The translations under genes were made by a program, and so were the position numbers. A stretch of 40,327 nt of DNA, taken from the IMG/VR virus record IMGVR_UViG_3300009370_000065, positions 1 through 40,327 of that record; one strand, 5' to 3'. Of the stretch, positions 7,272 through 16,407 are shown one piece after another (positions within the stretch are counted from its first letter, which is position 1; the number at the start of each line of letters is the position of its first letter). The notes beneath the pieces are model-generated. The model was not told the DNA's origin and made no database searches. It saw nothing but the letters and a program-made list of their open reading frames with translations. The DNA is from a virus.

Positions 7272-8894
7272 ATGCTGGATACAGGTCCCCAGATTTGTCA
7301 GAGATTCGATCAGTTGAAGTCTCAGCGTGGGACGTTTGAGAACACATGGCAGGAAATTGCCAATCATGTTCTCGGGCTCAGGGATTTCAATACGACACGT
7401 CACCCTGGCGAACAGAGGATGCGTCGGATCTATGACACCACGGGCCTGATTGCAGGCACACGGCTAGCGGCAGCTCTGCACGGGATGATGCTCAACCCAT
7501 CGAGTAAGTGGTTCTTCCTCAAGATACAGCCGGAGGAGCTGTCTCAAGATCCAGAAGTCTTTGAGTGGCTAGAACACGCAACCAAATCACTGCAGTATGT
7601 CTTTACTGAAGGCCGGTTTGGTTTTACCAATGCTGCAGCCGAGTGGTTGTTGGATCAGGTTTACTTCGGTACGGGAGATCTTTTCGTCGATGATGTTCCC
7701 GGGGTGGGTCCAATGTTCCACTCCCGGCCTCTTGGTGAAATCCACATTGACGAGTCGTGGAATGGGAAGCCGGATACCTTCTATCGCTTCTATAAGATGA
7801 GTGCTCGTCGGGTTATCCAACAGTTCGGAGAAGAGGTAGACGACGAAGTATTCCGGTGGGCACAGAAAGATCCGCTACGGGAAGTCAAGATTCTTCATCT
7901 GATCCATCCACGGTCAGAGTCTCAGACGAAGGAGAGAGATACAAAGCCTTGGCGCTCGGTATACGTTCTATATGAGAAGAAGAAGATCATAAGTCTCGGT
8001 GGTTACTACACTCAGCCACACATGGTGGCTCGGTGGAGTAAGGAGAACCATGAGCTGTACGGTAGAAGTCCTGCGTGGCAGGCTTTGTCCGACTGCAAGA
8101 TGCTGAATGAGATGAGCAAGACGCTCCTCAAGACAGCACAGAAGGCCGCAGACCCGCCCCTGTTGGTACCGGATGACGGCGTTCTATCCATGGTCAGCAC
8201 CAGCCCCGGGAGCTTGAACGTATACCGGGCGCACGTTTTCAAGGATGACCCAATCCGCCAGTTCCCCGTGTCCACCACGACTGTCATTAGTGAGAAGATT
8301 CTGGAGCAGAGACAGATGATGGTGCGTGCGGCCTTCTTTGCCGACGCCATTGCTCTCCCCAATCAGCAGGGTATGACAGCCACGCAGGTGATTGAGCTGG
8401 AAGACAAGATGGCTCGAAGCATGGTGTCTATGCTGGGGCGGTTGCAGCACGAGGGAATCGACCCCCTGCTTCGTAGGACGCTAGACGTGCTGGAGAGGGG
8501 ACGGTTCTTGATCCCCCGGCCACCGCAGATGCGCGGAACCGAGGTAACGGTGGAGTACATCTCTCCGGCTTCGCGGGCACAGAAGCAGACTGAGGCCCGG
8601 TCGATCATGTCTACCTGGGCATCGGTCGCGCAGTTGGGAGAGGTTGCCATCGAGGCGCTAGATAACCTCGACCCGGATGAATCCGTTCGGCTTCTGGCAG
8701 AGAGTCAGGGTGTCCCGCCGGGGATTCTCCGGTCTGTCGGTGAGCGCGAGGGAATTCGGCAAGAGAGAGCGCAGGCTGAGGCCCAGGCCCAGCAGATGGC
8801 CCAGGCCCAGCAGATCGCTGGTATGGCACAGCAGGCTGGTGCTGCCGAGAAATCCATTGCCGAAGCGGCAAATGTCGGTACGGAGACGCCTTGA
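7272..8894 (+). CDS. portal protein (T7-type head-to-tail connector)
   Basis: This dodecameric portal is the DNA channel and the docking site of terminase and tail. Its 540 residues match podoviral head-tail connectors (Head-tail_con family). Recognisable parts are the N-terminal WQEIANHVLG and GTRLAAALHGMMLNPSSKWF segments, the FGTGDLFVDD strand region and the late GMTATQVIELED helix. The C-terminus is a Gln/Ala-rich repeat (AQAQQMAQAQQ) of the kind that forms the barrel. It starts three bases after the previous stop without a strong ribosome binding site. Its TGA overlaps a TTG start of the next gene (TTGA). Confidence 0.95.
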   Translation: MLDTGPQICQRFDQLKSQRGTFENTWQEIANHVLGLRDFNTTRHPGEQRMRRIYDTTGLIAGTRLAAALHGMMLNPSSKWFFLKIQPEELSQDPEVFEWLEHATKSLQYVFTEGRFGFTNAAAEWLLDQVYFGTGDLFVDDVPGVGPMFHSRPLGEIHIDESWNGKPDTFYRFYKMSARRVIQQFGEEVDDEVFRWAQKDPLREVKILHLIHPRSESQTKERDTKPWRSVYVLYEKKKIISLGGYYTQPHMVARWSKENHELYGRSPAWQALSDCKMLNEMSKTLLKTAQKAADPPLLVPDDGVLSMVSTSPGSLNVYRAHVFKDDPIRQFPVSTTTVISEKILEQRQMMVRAAFFADAIALPNQQGMTATQVIELEDKMARSMVSMLGRLQHEGIDPLLRRTLDVLERGRFLIPRPPQMRGTEVTVEYISPASRAQKQTEARSIMSTWASVAQLGEVAIEALDNLDPDESVRLLAESQGVPPGILRSVGEREGIRQERAQAEAQAQQMAQAQQIAGMAQQAGAAEKSIAEAANVGTETP

Positions 8895-9160
8895 AAACCA
8901 AATGGGATGATATTGAAGATCGTCGTACCGAGATCGGCAGGGCGTACGGATATATCTTCACCAGTGAGATGGGGCAGATCGTACTGGAAGATATCAGGAA
9001 ATTCTGCGGAGTGGGGCGTGATGCCTACACGCCGGGTACATTTGACCAAACTGCTTACAACCTGGGTATGCAACGAGTTTGGCTTCACATCGATGCCAAG
9101 ATCAATTCACACCCCATAGCAGAAACACTACACACAACTGAGGAGTCACTTGATGAGTGA
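8891..9160 (+). CDS. small Bbp19-like structural protein
   Basis: The protein has 89 residues. The start is TTG within a TTGA junction, with CGGAG five bases upstream. The segment YIFTSEMGQIVLEDIRKFC followed by a YNLGMQRVWLHI helix fits the small Bbp19-type phage protein family found beside portal and scaffold genes in podoviruses. Its exact role in the virion is not known to me. It overlaps the scaffold gene by eight bases. Confidence 0.65.
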   Translation: MKTKWDDIEDRRTEIGRAYGYIFTSEMGQIVLEDIRKFCGVGRDAYTPGTFDQTAYNLGMQRVWLHIDAKINSHPIAETLHTTEESLDE

Positions 9161-10094
9161 AGCGGTCCCTTCTGGGGGCATTACGGATGTAGGATCATCC
9201 GAAACAACAGAGCCCACGGGTAGCTACGAAGGCAATTCCTTTCAGACTCTAGTGGGGACATTGGACCCTGGACTCGCCAGCAATCCGAATATCCAGCGAC
9301 ATGACAGCATGGATTCGATGGCAAAGGAGTATGTAAACCTTGTCTCGAAGATTGGCGAGAAAGGAATCATCCCTGCAAAGAAGGATGATCCATCAGATCG
9401 TAACCGTTTTTACAATGAACTGGGTCGGCCTGAGACGCCTGGGGGATACGATTTCGGAGACTTTTCCGTTCCCGAAGGACTTCCTTGGGATGATCGAGTG
9501 GGTATGGAACTCGTCAAGGAGATGTGGGAGCAGGGTCTTACACAAGATCAGGTGCCAGCTATTGTAGAGAAATACACACAGATCCAGGCACAGGCATGGG
9601 GACAGCGTGAGCAGGCGTCAGTACAAGCCAATCAGGAGACAGTGAGCACTCTACAGTCTGAGCTTGGATCGGCTTATACCGAAAGGATGAATATGGCGCA
9701 CCGAGCCGTCGTAGAGTTCTTCGGTTCAGATAATGTAGACGATATCCTTTCGACTCGGCTGGAGAGCGGAGTGCAGTTGGGAGACTGGATGCCATTCGTC
9801 AAAGCGATGATGTCAGCAAGTGGCGGTCTACGGGAGGATGATTTGCATACCGATCCTACACAGACCGGGATGGGTGCTAAAACACCCGAAGAGGCCGAGA
9901 GAGAGATGGAAGCCCTCATGGCTGATAAGGAATTCCGAGAGGCTTACTTGGACAGTCAGCATCCAAATCACAAGATGGCGCTCCTGAAGATGGATGAGCT
10001 GTACGCCTATAAGGGTGACAAGGGTTCAGTCGCTTCGGTTGGGATTGGTCCTGGGGTCAGCGTGGCGGTAACGGGGTCTGGTGAGGAGAGATGA
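9153..10094 (+). CDS. scaffolding / capsid assembly protein
   Basis: This is an internal scaffold that guides prohead assembly and leaves before or during packaging. It has 313 residues from ATG 9153, with GAGGAG seven bases upstream. It is acidic and largely helical, with a Gln/Ala/Glu-rich central coiled-coil region (AQAWGQREQASVQANQE) and a late charged segment (KTPEEAEREMEALMADKEF) typical of podoviral scaffolds. It sits between portal and major capsid, the standard place. The sequence similarity I see is architectural, so the call rests on composition plus order. Confidence 0.8.
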   Translation: MSEAVPSGGITDVGSSETTEPTGSYEGNSFQTLVGTLDPGLASNPNIQRHDSMDSMAKEYVNLVSKIGEKGIIPAKKDDPSDRNRFYNELGRPETPGGYDFGDFSVPEGLPWDDRVGMELVKEMWEQGLTQDQVPAIVEKYTQIQAQAWGQREQASVQANQETVSTLQSELGSAYTERMNMAHRAVVEFFGSDNVDDILSTRLESGVQLGDWMPFVKAMMSASGGLREDDLHTDPTQTGMGAKTPEEAEREMEALMADKEFREAYLDSQHPNHKMALLKMDELYAYKGDKGSVASVGIGPGVSVAVTGSGEER

Positions 10095-10459
10095 CCACGA
10101 AGGCAGAACAGAGACTCTTCTGCTGGAAGGTGGCCCATTCCATTGTTCAGATGGATCTGACACTGTCGATACACGAAGTGGGAAACAATTTGTTTCGCTG
10201 GTGTGAATCTGAGAGTGACCCCAAGCTGGCATTCAGATGTCTCGAAACGGCATACGAGCATCGTGGTGGAGCGTTAACAACTGACAGGCTATTGACGAAA
10301 GCGAAAGACGCATATACGTTTTCTTCTACATCGCTTTCGTGGGCAGCCTCACAATCGTCATCTTCAACGGGTAGCTCTCCGAGTCCGACAAAGAAGAAGA
10401 CAAGAGGTCCAGGGAAACGCAAAGGGGTCCAGCGCGTTGCGGAAGACCACTTCCGTTAA
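10091..10459 (+). CDS. small protein between scaffold and capsid, Ser-rich basic tail
   Basis: The protein has 122 residues. It starts in an ATGA junction with the scaffold stop, with GAGGAGAG just upstream. The first 75 residues look folded, with conserved-looking Cys and Trp (FCWKVAHSI, FRWCESES). The rest is a serine-rich linker followed by a Lys/Arg-rich end (TKKKTRGPGKRKG). No family is recognised. The basic tail could contact DNA or a scaffold partner. Confidence 0.65.
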   Translation: MTTKAEQRLFCWKVAHSIVQMDLTLSIHEVGNNLFRWCESESDPKLAFRCLETAYEHRGGALTTDRLLTKAKDAYTFSSTSLSWAASQSSSSTGSSPSPTKKKTRGPGKRKGVQRVAEDHFR

Positions 10460-10469
10460 GATTGGGTAG

Positions 10470-10500
10470 CCCTCCGCTCTAAAACTATTTTAGCAGAGGG
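10470..10500 (+). promoter_or_regulatory. hairpin over the ribosome binding site of the capsid gene
   Basis: The left arm is CCCTCCGCTCTAAAA and the right arm TTTTAGCAGAGGG, with a CTA loop; pairing is near-continuous apart from one mismatch and a two-base bulge. The purine run AGAGGG at the 3' end is the only ribosome binding site for the capsid ATG at 10506, so folding would hide it. Processing or translational control of the most abundant protein is a reasonable inference. There is no terminal U run, so it is not an obvious terminator. Confidence 0.5.
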
Positions 10501-10505
10501 ACATC

Positions 10506-11375
10506 ATGTCTAACGAAATTACTACGCATCGAGTACAACGATTCTTCGACGGAATCACCATTCTGGCGCAGCAGAAGATGTCGCGCCTTCGCCCGATCGT
10601 TCGAAACGAAACGGGCATTTCTGCCAAGCAGGCGTTCTTCGACCAGATTGGCAGCACGACGATGCAGGAGAAGACGACTCGGCATACTGATACGCCGATC
10701 ATCGAGATCCCGCACCGCCGCCGCTCTGTCACCATGAAGTCGTATGAGACGGCTGACTTGGTTGGCAAGCACGACCTGAACACCATCATCAACGACCCGA
10801 CCTCAAGTTACGGTCAGGTCATGGCGATGGCTGCTGGTCGTAAGATTGACGAGATTGTGGCCGATAAGTTCTTCTCGTCTGCCCAGACGGACGAGACGGG
10901 AAGTACTACTACTCCTTGGCCGGGCGCTGCATTCGAAATCGCATCGGGTAGTGTTGGTCTGACGATTGCGAAGGTACTTGCAGCCAAGCGCGTTCTGGAT
11001 GAGAACGAGAACGATCCGTCAGTTCGTCGTCACGGTGTGATGTCGGCAAAGCAGATCGAAGATCTTCTCAATACGACTGAGGTTGCATCAAGCGACTTCA
11101 ATACGGTAAAGGCACTGGCCCAGGGTGAAATCAACTCGTACTGCGGGTTCCAGTTTACCCGTTACGAAGGTCTGCCGATTAGCAGTACCACGAACCGAAA
11201 CTGTCCGTTCTATCTCGAAACCTCGATGCTGTTGGCATTTGGCATCGATGTGACGGGGCAGGTTTCGGATCGTCCCGACAAGAGCCACGACACCCAGATC
11301 TACTACTCGTTCCGTGCCGGTGCTACCCGCATGGATGAGACGGGTGTTATCAATGTCTTGAGCGACGAAGCATAA
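10506..11375 (+). CDS. major capsid protein
   Basis: This is the shell-forming protein, 289 residues long. It has the signature of a small podoviral capsid family: the N-terminal HRVQRFFDGITILAQQ, a basic PHRRRSVTMKSYE strand, and the C-terminal FGIDVTGQVSDRPDKSHDTQ and YYSFRAGATRMDETGV segments near the end, where such proteins converge. Placement directly after scaffold agrees. Codon use is smooth (many GAC, ACG, GGT), as expected for a highly expressed gene. It is flanked by strong hairpins on both sides. Confidence 0.9.
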   Translation: MSNEITTHRVQRFFDGITILAQQKMSRLRPIVRNETGISAKQAFFDQIGSTTMQEKTTRHTDTPIIEIPHRRRSVTMKSYETADLVGKHDLNTIINDPTSSYGQVMAMAAGRKIDEIVADKFFSSAQTDETGSTTTPWPGAAFEIASGSVGLTIAKVLAAKRVLDENENDPSVRRHGVMSAKQIEDLLNTTEVASSDFNTVKALAQGEINSYCGFQFTRYEGLPISSTTNRNCPFYLETSMLLAFGIDVTGQVSDRPDKSHDTQIYYSFRAGATRMDETGVINVLSDEA

Positions 11376-11388
11376 GCTAACGAGTGAC

Positions 11389-11417
11389 GGAGGGGGTGCG
11401 GGGATCGTGCCCCCTCC
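11389..11417 (+). terminator. strong hairpin after the capsid gene
   Basis: A perfect 8-bp GC-rich stem GGAGGGGG / CCCCCTCC with a 13-nt loop begins 13 bases after the capsid stop. No U tract follows, so intrinsic termination would be inefficient; mRNA 3'-end protection or partial attenuation fits as well. A second small hairpin (GTGAC / GTCAC) follows and holds the purine-rich ribosome binding site of the next gene in its loop. Confidence 0.45.
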
Positions 11418-11448
11418 TAGCTCACCGTGACTAGAAAGGTCACAAATC

Positions 11449-11988
11449 ATGGCAACGTATTATTCTAATCTCATTCAGCCGGATCAGACTACTCCGACTT
11501 CCGTGCCCACGATTCGGGCCATTACGAGTGCTGGTCAGCATCGCGGACGACTTCGTTACTCACGAGCGGAAATCAACTTCGCGGCGGCTACCGACCTTGC
11601 TAATGACGAAGTTATCCGATGGGTGACTCTGAAGTCATCTGACCGGATTATCGAGTTGCACGCATCATCCGATGCCGATTGGGGCGCAACCGCAACTTTC
11701 AACATTGGCTTGTATTTGACGGGATCAAACCACGATGGGGCAGTAATAGACGAAGATCTGTTTGCTTCGGCTGTCGATTTCCAGAATGCAGTTGCTCGGA
11801 CTGACGTATTCAAAGAGGCCACGACCCTCACGGATATGGACCGAGGAAAGCCGATTTGGCAACTGCTTGGAGAAAGCGCCGATACGGCAACTTCTTATGA
11901 TTTGGTTTGGCAGGCAACGGCAGACATTTCGGCGACTGCCGGTGCTACCAACTCGGTCATGGAAGTCTATTACGTTTCTGGCGACTGA
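11449..11988 (+). CDS. capsid-adjacent structural protein (head accessory candidate)
   Basis: The protein has 179 residues, with GAAAGG upstream. It is rich in Thr, Ala, Asp and short beta-strand patterns (RLRYSRAEINF, TFNIGLYLTGS, YDLVWQATADI), with few Lys and no Cys, like a beta-sandwich decoration or head-fibre protein. It sits between capsid and tail tubular genes and has hairpins on both flanks, like the capsid gene, suggesting co-regulated high expression. No family is recognised. Confidence 0.7.
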   Translation: MATYYSNLIQPDQTTPTSVPTIRAITSAGQHRGRLRYSRAEINFAAATDLANDEVIRWVTLKSSDRIIELHASSDADWGATATFNIGLYLTGSNHDGAVIDEDLFASAVDFQNAVARTDVFKEATTLTDMDRGKPIWQLLGESADTATSYDLVWQATADISATAGATNSVMEVYYVSGD

Positions 11989-11996
11989 TTGACTAG

Positions 11997-12025
11997 CCGG
12001 GGGGGGGGCGTAAGCTCCCCCTCGG
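11997..12025 (+). terminator. G-tract hairpin between head and tail genes
   Basis: A run of ten G followed by C-GTAA-G and a C-rich arm forms GGGGGGC-GTAA-GCTCCCC with flanking CCG / CGG, i.e. a GNRA-loop hairpin. It lies between the stop at 11988 and the ATG at 12038. It may attenuate or protect the mRNA 3' end. The homopolymer is also a likely site of sequencing error in length. Confidence 0.45.
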
Positions 12026-12037
12026 TGTAGGTGTTAC

Positions 12038-12877
12038 ATGGCGTTTACCCATGAGCGGGACATCATCAATGCCGCGTTGTCTGGTCTTGGTGTCAACCCG
12101 GTAAACGCTGCATACGAGTTGGCTGTACCTGCCGAAACGACAGAGCAGGCAAAGCTGGCCTCTGCCACGTACTCGATGCACCTAGAGCATCTGTTGGCAT
12201 CGCACCCCTGGAACTTTGCACTCAATCATGCTGTGTCAGACATGGCACTTTTACCCACAGGGACATGGCGTTGGGATTATGCCTACTCGCTTCCTAGCGA
12301 CTCACTTCGAGTTTGGGAGGTTGAGAAGCAGAGTGCAAACATCGAAGACGAGTGGACCGTATCGGATGGCCTGCTGCTGACAAATTTGGAACAGACAACT
12401 TCCGCCACCGTTACAGCAATCGATGCAGGGACCGATACATGCACCAGTAACAATCACGGCTTTTCTGCCGGTGATGTAGTGATTGTGAACAACATACCGG
12501 GTCTGACAGACGATACTGTTTTGTATTACGTCATGGCCGCCGGGCTTACTGATAATGATTTTCGGCTATCAACGAGTGCCGTGGGTGCGGCAGAAAACCT
12601 CTCGGTGTTTGTTAGCAACGGAACAGTAACTCGGCGGACAGTAGATATCCGGTATGTCAAGGACGAAACAGCGGTTACAGCTTATAGTCCTCAGTTCATC
12701 ACTGCCCTGGTAGCGAAGCTGGAGTCCGAATGGGCAGAACCCTTGGTCAAGGCAACGACGCTTGGTGAACGGAAAGATCTGAAGTTCATGGACAAGTTGG
12801 CAGAATCTCGCAGCCTAGACGGCCAAGAGGGAACACCAGAACGGCAAGAAGTTCTTACGTGGCTCGATGAGAGGTAA
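12038..12877 (+). CDS. tail tubular protein A-like (head-tail adaptor)
   Basis: This ring below the portal joins head to tail. It has 279 residues. The N-terminus (INAALSGLGVNPVN, and ATYSMHLEHLLASHPWNFAL) is the gp11-type adaptor signature. The C-terminus (ALVAKLESEWAEPLVKATT, followed by a KDLKFMDKLAESRSLDGQEG helix) completes it. Residues about 125-190 are an inserted beta domain with SNNHGFSAGDVVIV, a type common in phage tail proteins and seen again in the next gene. The start has GTAGG upstream. Confidence 0.88.
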   Translation: MAFTHERDIINAALSGLGVNPVNAAYELAVPAETTEQAKLASATYSMHLEHLLASHPWNFALNHAVSDMALLPTGTWRWDYAYSLPSDSLRVWEVEKQSANIEDEWTVSDGLLLTNLEQTTSATVTAIDAGTDTCTSNNHGFSAGDVVIVNNIPGLTDDTVLYYVMAAGLTDNDFRLSTSAVGAAENLSVFVSNGTVTRRTVDIRYVKDETAVTAYSPQFITALVAKLESEWAEPLVKATTLGERKDLKFMDKLAESRSLDGQEGTPERQEVLTWLDER

Positions 12878-12879
12878 CC

Positions 12880-15800
12880 GTGTCGCAAGCCAATATCTCT
12901 CTTCGGTCGTTCAACGGTGGACAGATCGGCCCTAGAAGCGAGGGACGTACTGATATCGAGCAGTACGGTACTTCCGCCCGCCTTATCAAGAACTTGATCC
13001 CCAGAGTCAACGGCTCCATGGTTCGCAGACCAGGGACGCGGTATTCCACGACCGCCCTTCAATCAGACGCAACGACATATCCAAGCCGTTTGATTTCGTT
13101 TGAGATCGGGGATAACGAAAACTATCTCCTTGAACTAAACGAATACAAGATGCGTATCTTCAAGGATACGGGTCCAATGACATATCCGTCTAGGACTCTG
13201 CGTCCTGACGAACTGCTCGTAAATGGAACCCATATCAACAGTATTGGTACCGCCGGTTGCCGATACCTCTTTGCGACGGAGTTCGGTCACGGGTTTTACC
13301 ACGGACAGGGGATTCGGTTTTCTAGTTCGGGTGTTGCTCCCAATGGTCTGAGTACAAACGTGACATACTATGTTGTCCTTCCCAGGACGCTCCACTTCTT
13401 GGATGGTGGAACACATAATAGTAACGAGGTAGAGTTTAGGATTTCAAATCCTGAAAATCTATTCCTTATTCCCGGGCAGGGGCCATACTCGTTACGTGCC
13501 GATTTCAAAAAGAGTGTATTCGGATCGGGTGGTTCTCCTGACGTTGAACACCCCTATGGGGCGCCGCCGAATGGCGGTGGATACTATGTTGACTCAGTTG
13601 ATGCGACCGCTGGCAATCCACACGTTCTTTTTAGGCACGGTCGAGCCCAAGATGCTGCCCACGTCGACGGACATGCGAACCCTACTGTTGCTGAGTTCAG
13701 GATAAATGTAACCGCAGTACCAACAGAAGAGGCATACGCAACTACCTTTCAGCTAGCGACAGACTATAAGGATCTATATGGAAGCGTATTCCAAACAAAT
13801 TTACCCAGTGTTGCAGGTTCGATGGTCATCGAAACATCTTATGGTAATGCAGCAGTTCCAGAAGAGATTGTGATTAACACTCCATGGACAAATGCAGAAG
13901 TGTGGGAGTTGGACTTTTCGCACGGCATTGATCGGATGTTCTTCTACCACGAAAACCATCCACCGTTTGAACTCAATCGGTGGAATGTCGGCGCATTCCG
14001 ATTCGTTCCTGTACCAATCGAGCACACACCCGTGGGGGAGCTGTCACCGGATGGTGTAGACGTAAAGATAGAGCTAAAGGAATACGACAACGCCGGCGCT
14101 GTGACTCCAAAGGGCCTTACTGACTCGCAAACAGAACAGTTAGGAGAAATGTTCTATGCAGTCACACAAAGAGGAAGCGGCGTATTTGATGCTGGGGATG
14201 TTGGACAGAGTTTCCGCTGGCTCAATCCCGCGGGGGTCCCTGGGTCAGTCGCAAATGATGCCGGTGCAGAGAAGGTACAGGTCGTCGGTAGAATCGATCG
14301 TATTGGAGATGAATACGCCGGCGGAATAATTGGACACCGAGCGCAAACAAGGCTCCCGTTGCCCGAAGCATTCTTTGACGCAAGTGATATATCGGGTACC
14401 AACATTACCGTAGACGATGTAACCGGGTTTGCAGTGGGTGATCCGGTTTCGTTCGTGTCAGGCTCGACAGGTCTTGTAGGCAATATCGCAGAAGGACAAG
14501 TCCTTTTTGTCCAGTCTATTGCCGCGCCAGTCATCAATGTGGAAACAACTTCGGGCGGTGGTGCCATCACGGTAACTACGCAAACGGGTGGTGGGGCTAG
14601 ACATAGTCTGATTAGTCACCGTCTTGTACTGGAAGACATAGCTGGAGCGGTTTTCGCCCTCAGTGGAAATTTTGGAGAAGATGAAGGACGAATTGGTTTG
14701 CACATGGATGGCGAGCCTGCAGCGGGTTTGTATCCCGGTCATGTGTATAGACTGAGAGTATTGGATGCAGTGAATGGGCGCTGTTATCTGGAGCTGCACG
14801 GGGGGGACGACGACGGAAAGATTCCTTGGATATCGACCCCGGGTCACGGTTTGGGGTTTCTTTCATCGGATGGTCTTGGCAAGACAAGTTCAGCAGATAT
14901 CCGAACGACGATAGACGGTGGATATCAGGAAGGCAAGATCGGATACCAAACTCCTAATTTCCGATACCATCGAGGAGAATGGGGTCCGCTTCGTGGGTGG
15001 CCCCGCGCGGGTACACAGTACGAGCAGCGTCATATTGCTGCAGGTTCATTTGCATATCCCAATAGAGTTTGGGCTTCACAAACAGGTAACGATGTAAGCT
15101 GGGCGCCCTATAACGATATAGGGGTCATCGGCGCATCAGGAACAAGCGTTGCTTCTCAAGAGCAGAGACAGTACGAAACACTGGATACCTCTGGTTTTAG
15201 TTTTGACCCATTGAGTTCTTCTACATCTCATGTCCAGTGGTGTCACGGACACAACATCTTAATCGTAGCGACACGATCAGAAATCTTTGAGATCGCTGCC
15301 AGTTCCAATAGAGAAGCGCTGACCCCGGCCAATGTGAACGCACGTATCGTATCAACCGTAGGAGCGAATCGTGTCAAGCCTGTTCGGGCTGGCTCGGACA
15401 TTCTCTACATTTCTTCGAGTGGTTCAGAAGTTTCGGCACTATTGTTTGATGGTGTGTCTGCGGCAAGTACGCCGCAGTCTCTAACGGTATGGTCAGAAGA
15501 TACTGTCAACAGTGAGATCACCCAGCTTGCATGGCAAAACGAGCCCTTCCCGATTCTGTGGTTGTGCCGCAAGGATGGTGAACTATGGGGATGCACTTAC
15601 GACCGAGAACAATCTGTGGTGGGGTGGCACAGCCACCAGCTTGGCGGCACAGATTCAATGGTTAAATCGATAGCAACAATTCGTCACGATGCTGCAGATG
15701 CCAGGGATAGCTACGACAGGCTATGGCTCTCCGTGTCTAGGACGATTGACAGTAATCCGGTTCAGTACATCGAATGGATGGACCCCGGCCTTCAGGACTG

Positions 15801-16407
15801 GGAAGATAGTAGAACGGCCCTGTATCTAGACTGTGCTCCGGCACATGCTGGTACAACCAACCCGAACACACCCGCATTTTTAGCAGGCAGTTTGGATTGG
15901 CTTGTTGGGGAAACCGTTACGGCATGGACAAAATTTACATCAGATGACTATGCCAGGGAGGGAACATCAGCGGATACTACCGGTACTGTTCCATTGGTAG
16001 TTGCGGTGGGCGGAAGCCTACCGGCATGGTCGAGCGGTGCACAGTCTACTGTCGTCGGATTGCCATATGAATCACAGTATTCTTCTCTACCACTAGAGTC
16101 AGTCGCCGATACATCGGGCTCAGAAGCTACGATTCAGGGGCTAAGAAAGAGAATTGTAGACGCATGGGTTCGTGTCTACCGATCACACGATGGGGCGATT
16201 AGCTCTCAGTTGGCCGGAGATATCGCGAGCCGTACATCATTGGGAAACGAAGACGACGGAACGAATGAAGTCTTTACGGGTGTTGTCCAAGTCCGAGGTA
16301 TGCAACACGAATGGAACGAAGAGGCCACCCTGGACTTGCTGGTAACAGGTCCGGTGCCATTTGAGTTGCTTTCCATCGTGACCCGGGTAGATTGGTCCGA
16401 AAGATGA
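12880..16407 (+). CDS. tail tubular protein B-like (tail nozzle)
   Basis: This protein forms the tail nozzle. It has 1175 residues against about 800 in T7 gp12, so it carries inserted domains. The N-terminus (SLRSFNGGQIGPRSEGRTDIEQY, read around residues 7-29; LIKNLIPRVNGSMVRRPGTRY) is diagnostic. Residues about 125-190 hold a GHGFYHGQGIRF beta insertion related to the one in the adaptor, and about 505-580 another beta module. The conserved core resumes with GAWGPLRGWPR-type and WSEDTVNSEITQLAWQ segments. The start is GTG with GAGG upstream, two bases after the adaptor stop. The stop overlaps the next ATG (ATGA). Confidence 0.9.
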   Translation: MSQANISLRSFNGGQIGPRSEGRTDIEQYGTSARLIKNLIPRVNGSMVRRPGTRYSTTALQSDATTYPSRLISFEIGDNENYLLELNEYKMRIFKDTGPMTYPSRTLRPDELLVNGTHINSIGTAGCRYLFATEFGHGFYHGQGIRFSSSGVAPNGLSTNVTYYVVLPRTLHFLDGGTHNSNEVEFRISNPENLFLIPGQGPYSLRADFKKSVFGSGGSPDVEHPYGAPPNGGGYYVDSVDATAGNPHVLFRHGRAQDAAHVDGHANPTVAEFRINVTAVPTEEAYATTFQLATDYKDLYGSVFQTNLPSVAGSMVIETSYGNAAVPEEIVINTPWTNAEVWELDFSHGIDRMFFYHENHPPFELNRWNVGAFRFVPVPIEHTPVGELSPDGVDVKIELKEYDNAGAVTPKGLTDSQTEQLGEMFYAVTQRGSGVFDAGDVGQSFRWLNPAGVPGSVANDAGAEKVQVVGRIDRIGDEYAGGIIGHRAQTRLPLPEAFFDASDISGTNITVDDVTGFAVGDPVSFVSGSTGLVGNIAEGQVLFVQSIAAPVINVETTSGGGAITVTTQTGGGARHSLISHRLVLEDIAGAVFALSGNFGEDEGRIGLHMDGEPAAGLYPGHVYRLRVLDAVNGRCYLELHGGDDDGKIPWISTPGHGLGFLSSDGLGKTSSADIRTTIDGGYQEGKIGYQTPNFRYHRGEWGPLRGWPRAGTQYEQRHIAAGSFAYPNRVWASQTGNDVSWAPYNDIGVIGASGTSVASQEQRQYETLDTSGFSFDPLSSSTSHVQWCHGHNILIVATRSEIFEIAASSNREALTPANVNARIVSTVGANRVKPVRAGSDILYISSSGSEVSALLFDGVSAASTPQSLTVWSEDTVNSEITQLAWQNEPFPILWLCRKDGELWGCTYDREQSVVGWHSHQLGGTDSMVKSIATIRHDAADARDSYDRLWLSVSRTIDSNPVQYIEWMDPGLQDWEDSRTALYLDCAPAHAGTTNPNTPAFLAGSLDWLVGETVTAWTKFTSDDYAREGTSADTTGTVPLVVAVGGSLPAWSSGAQSTVVGLPYESQYSSLPLESVADTSGSEATIQGLRKRIVDAWVRVYRSHDGAISSQLAGDIASRTSLGNEDDGTNEVFTGVVQVRGMQHEWNEEATLDLLVTGPVPFELLSIVTRVDWSER

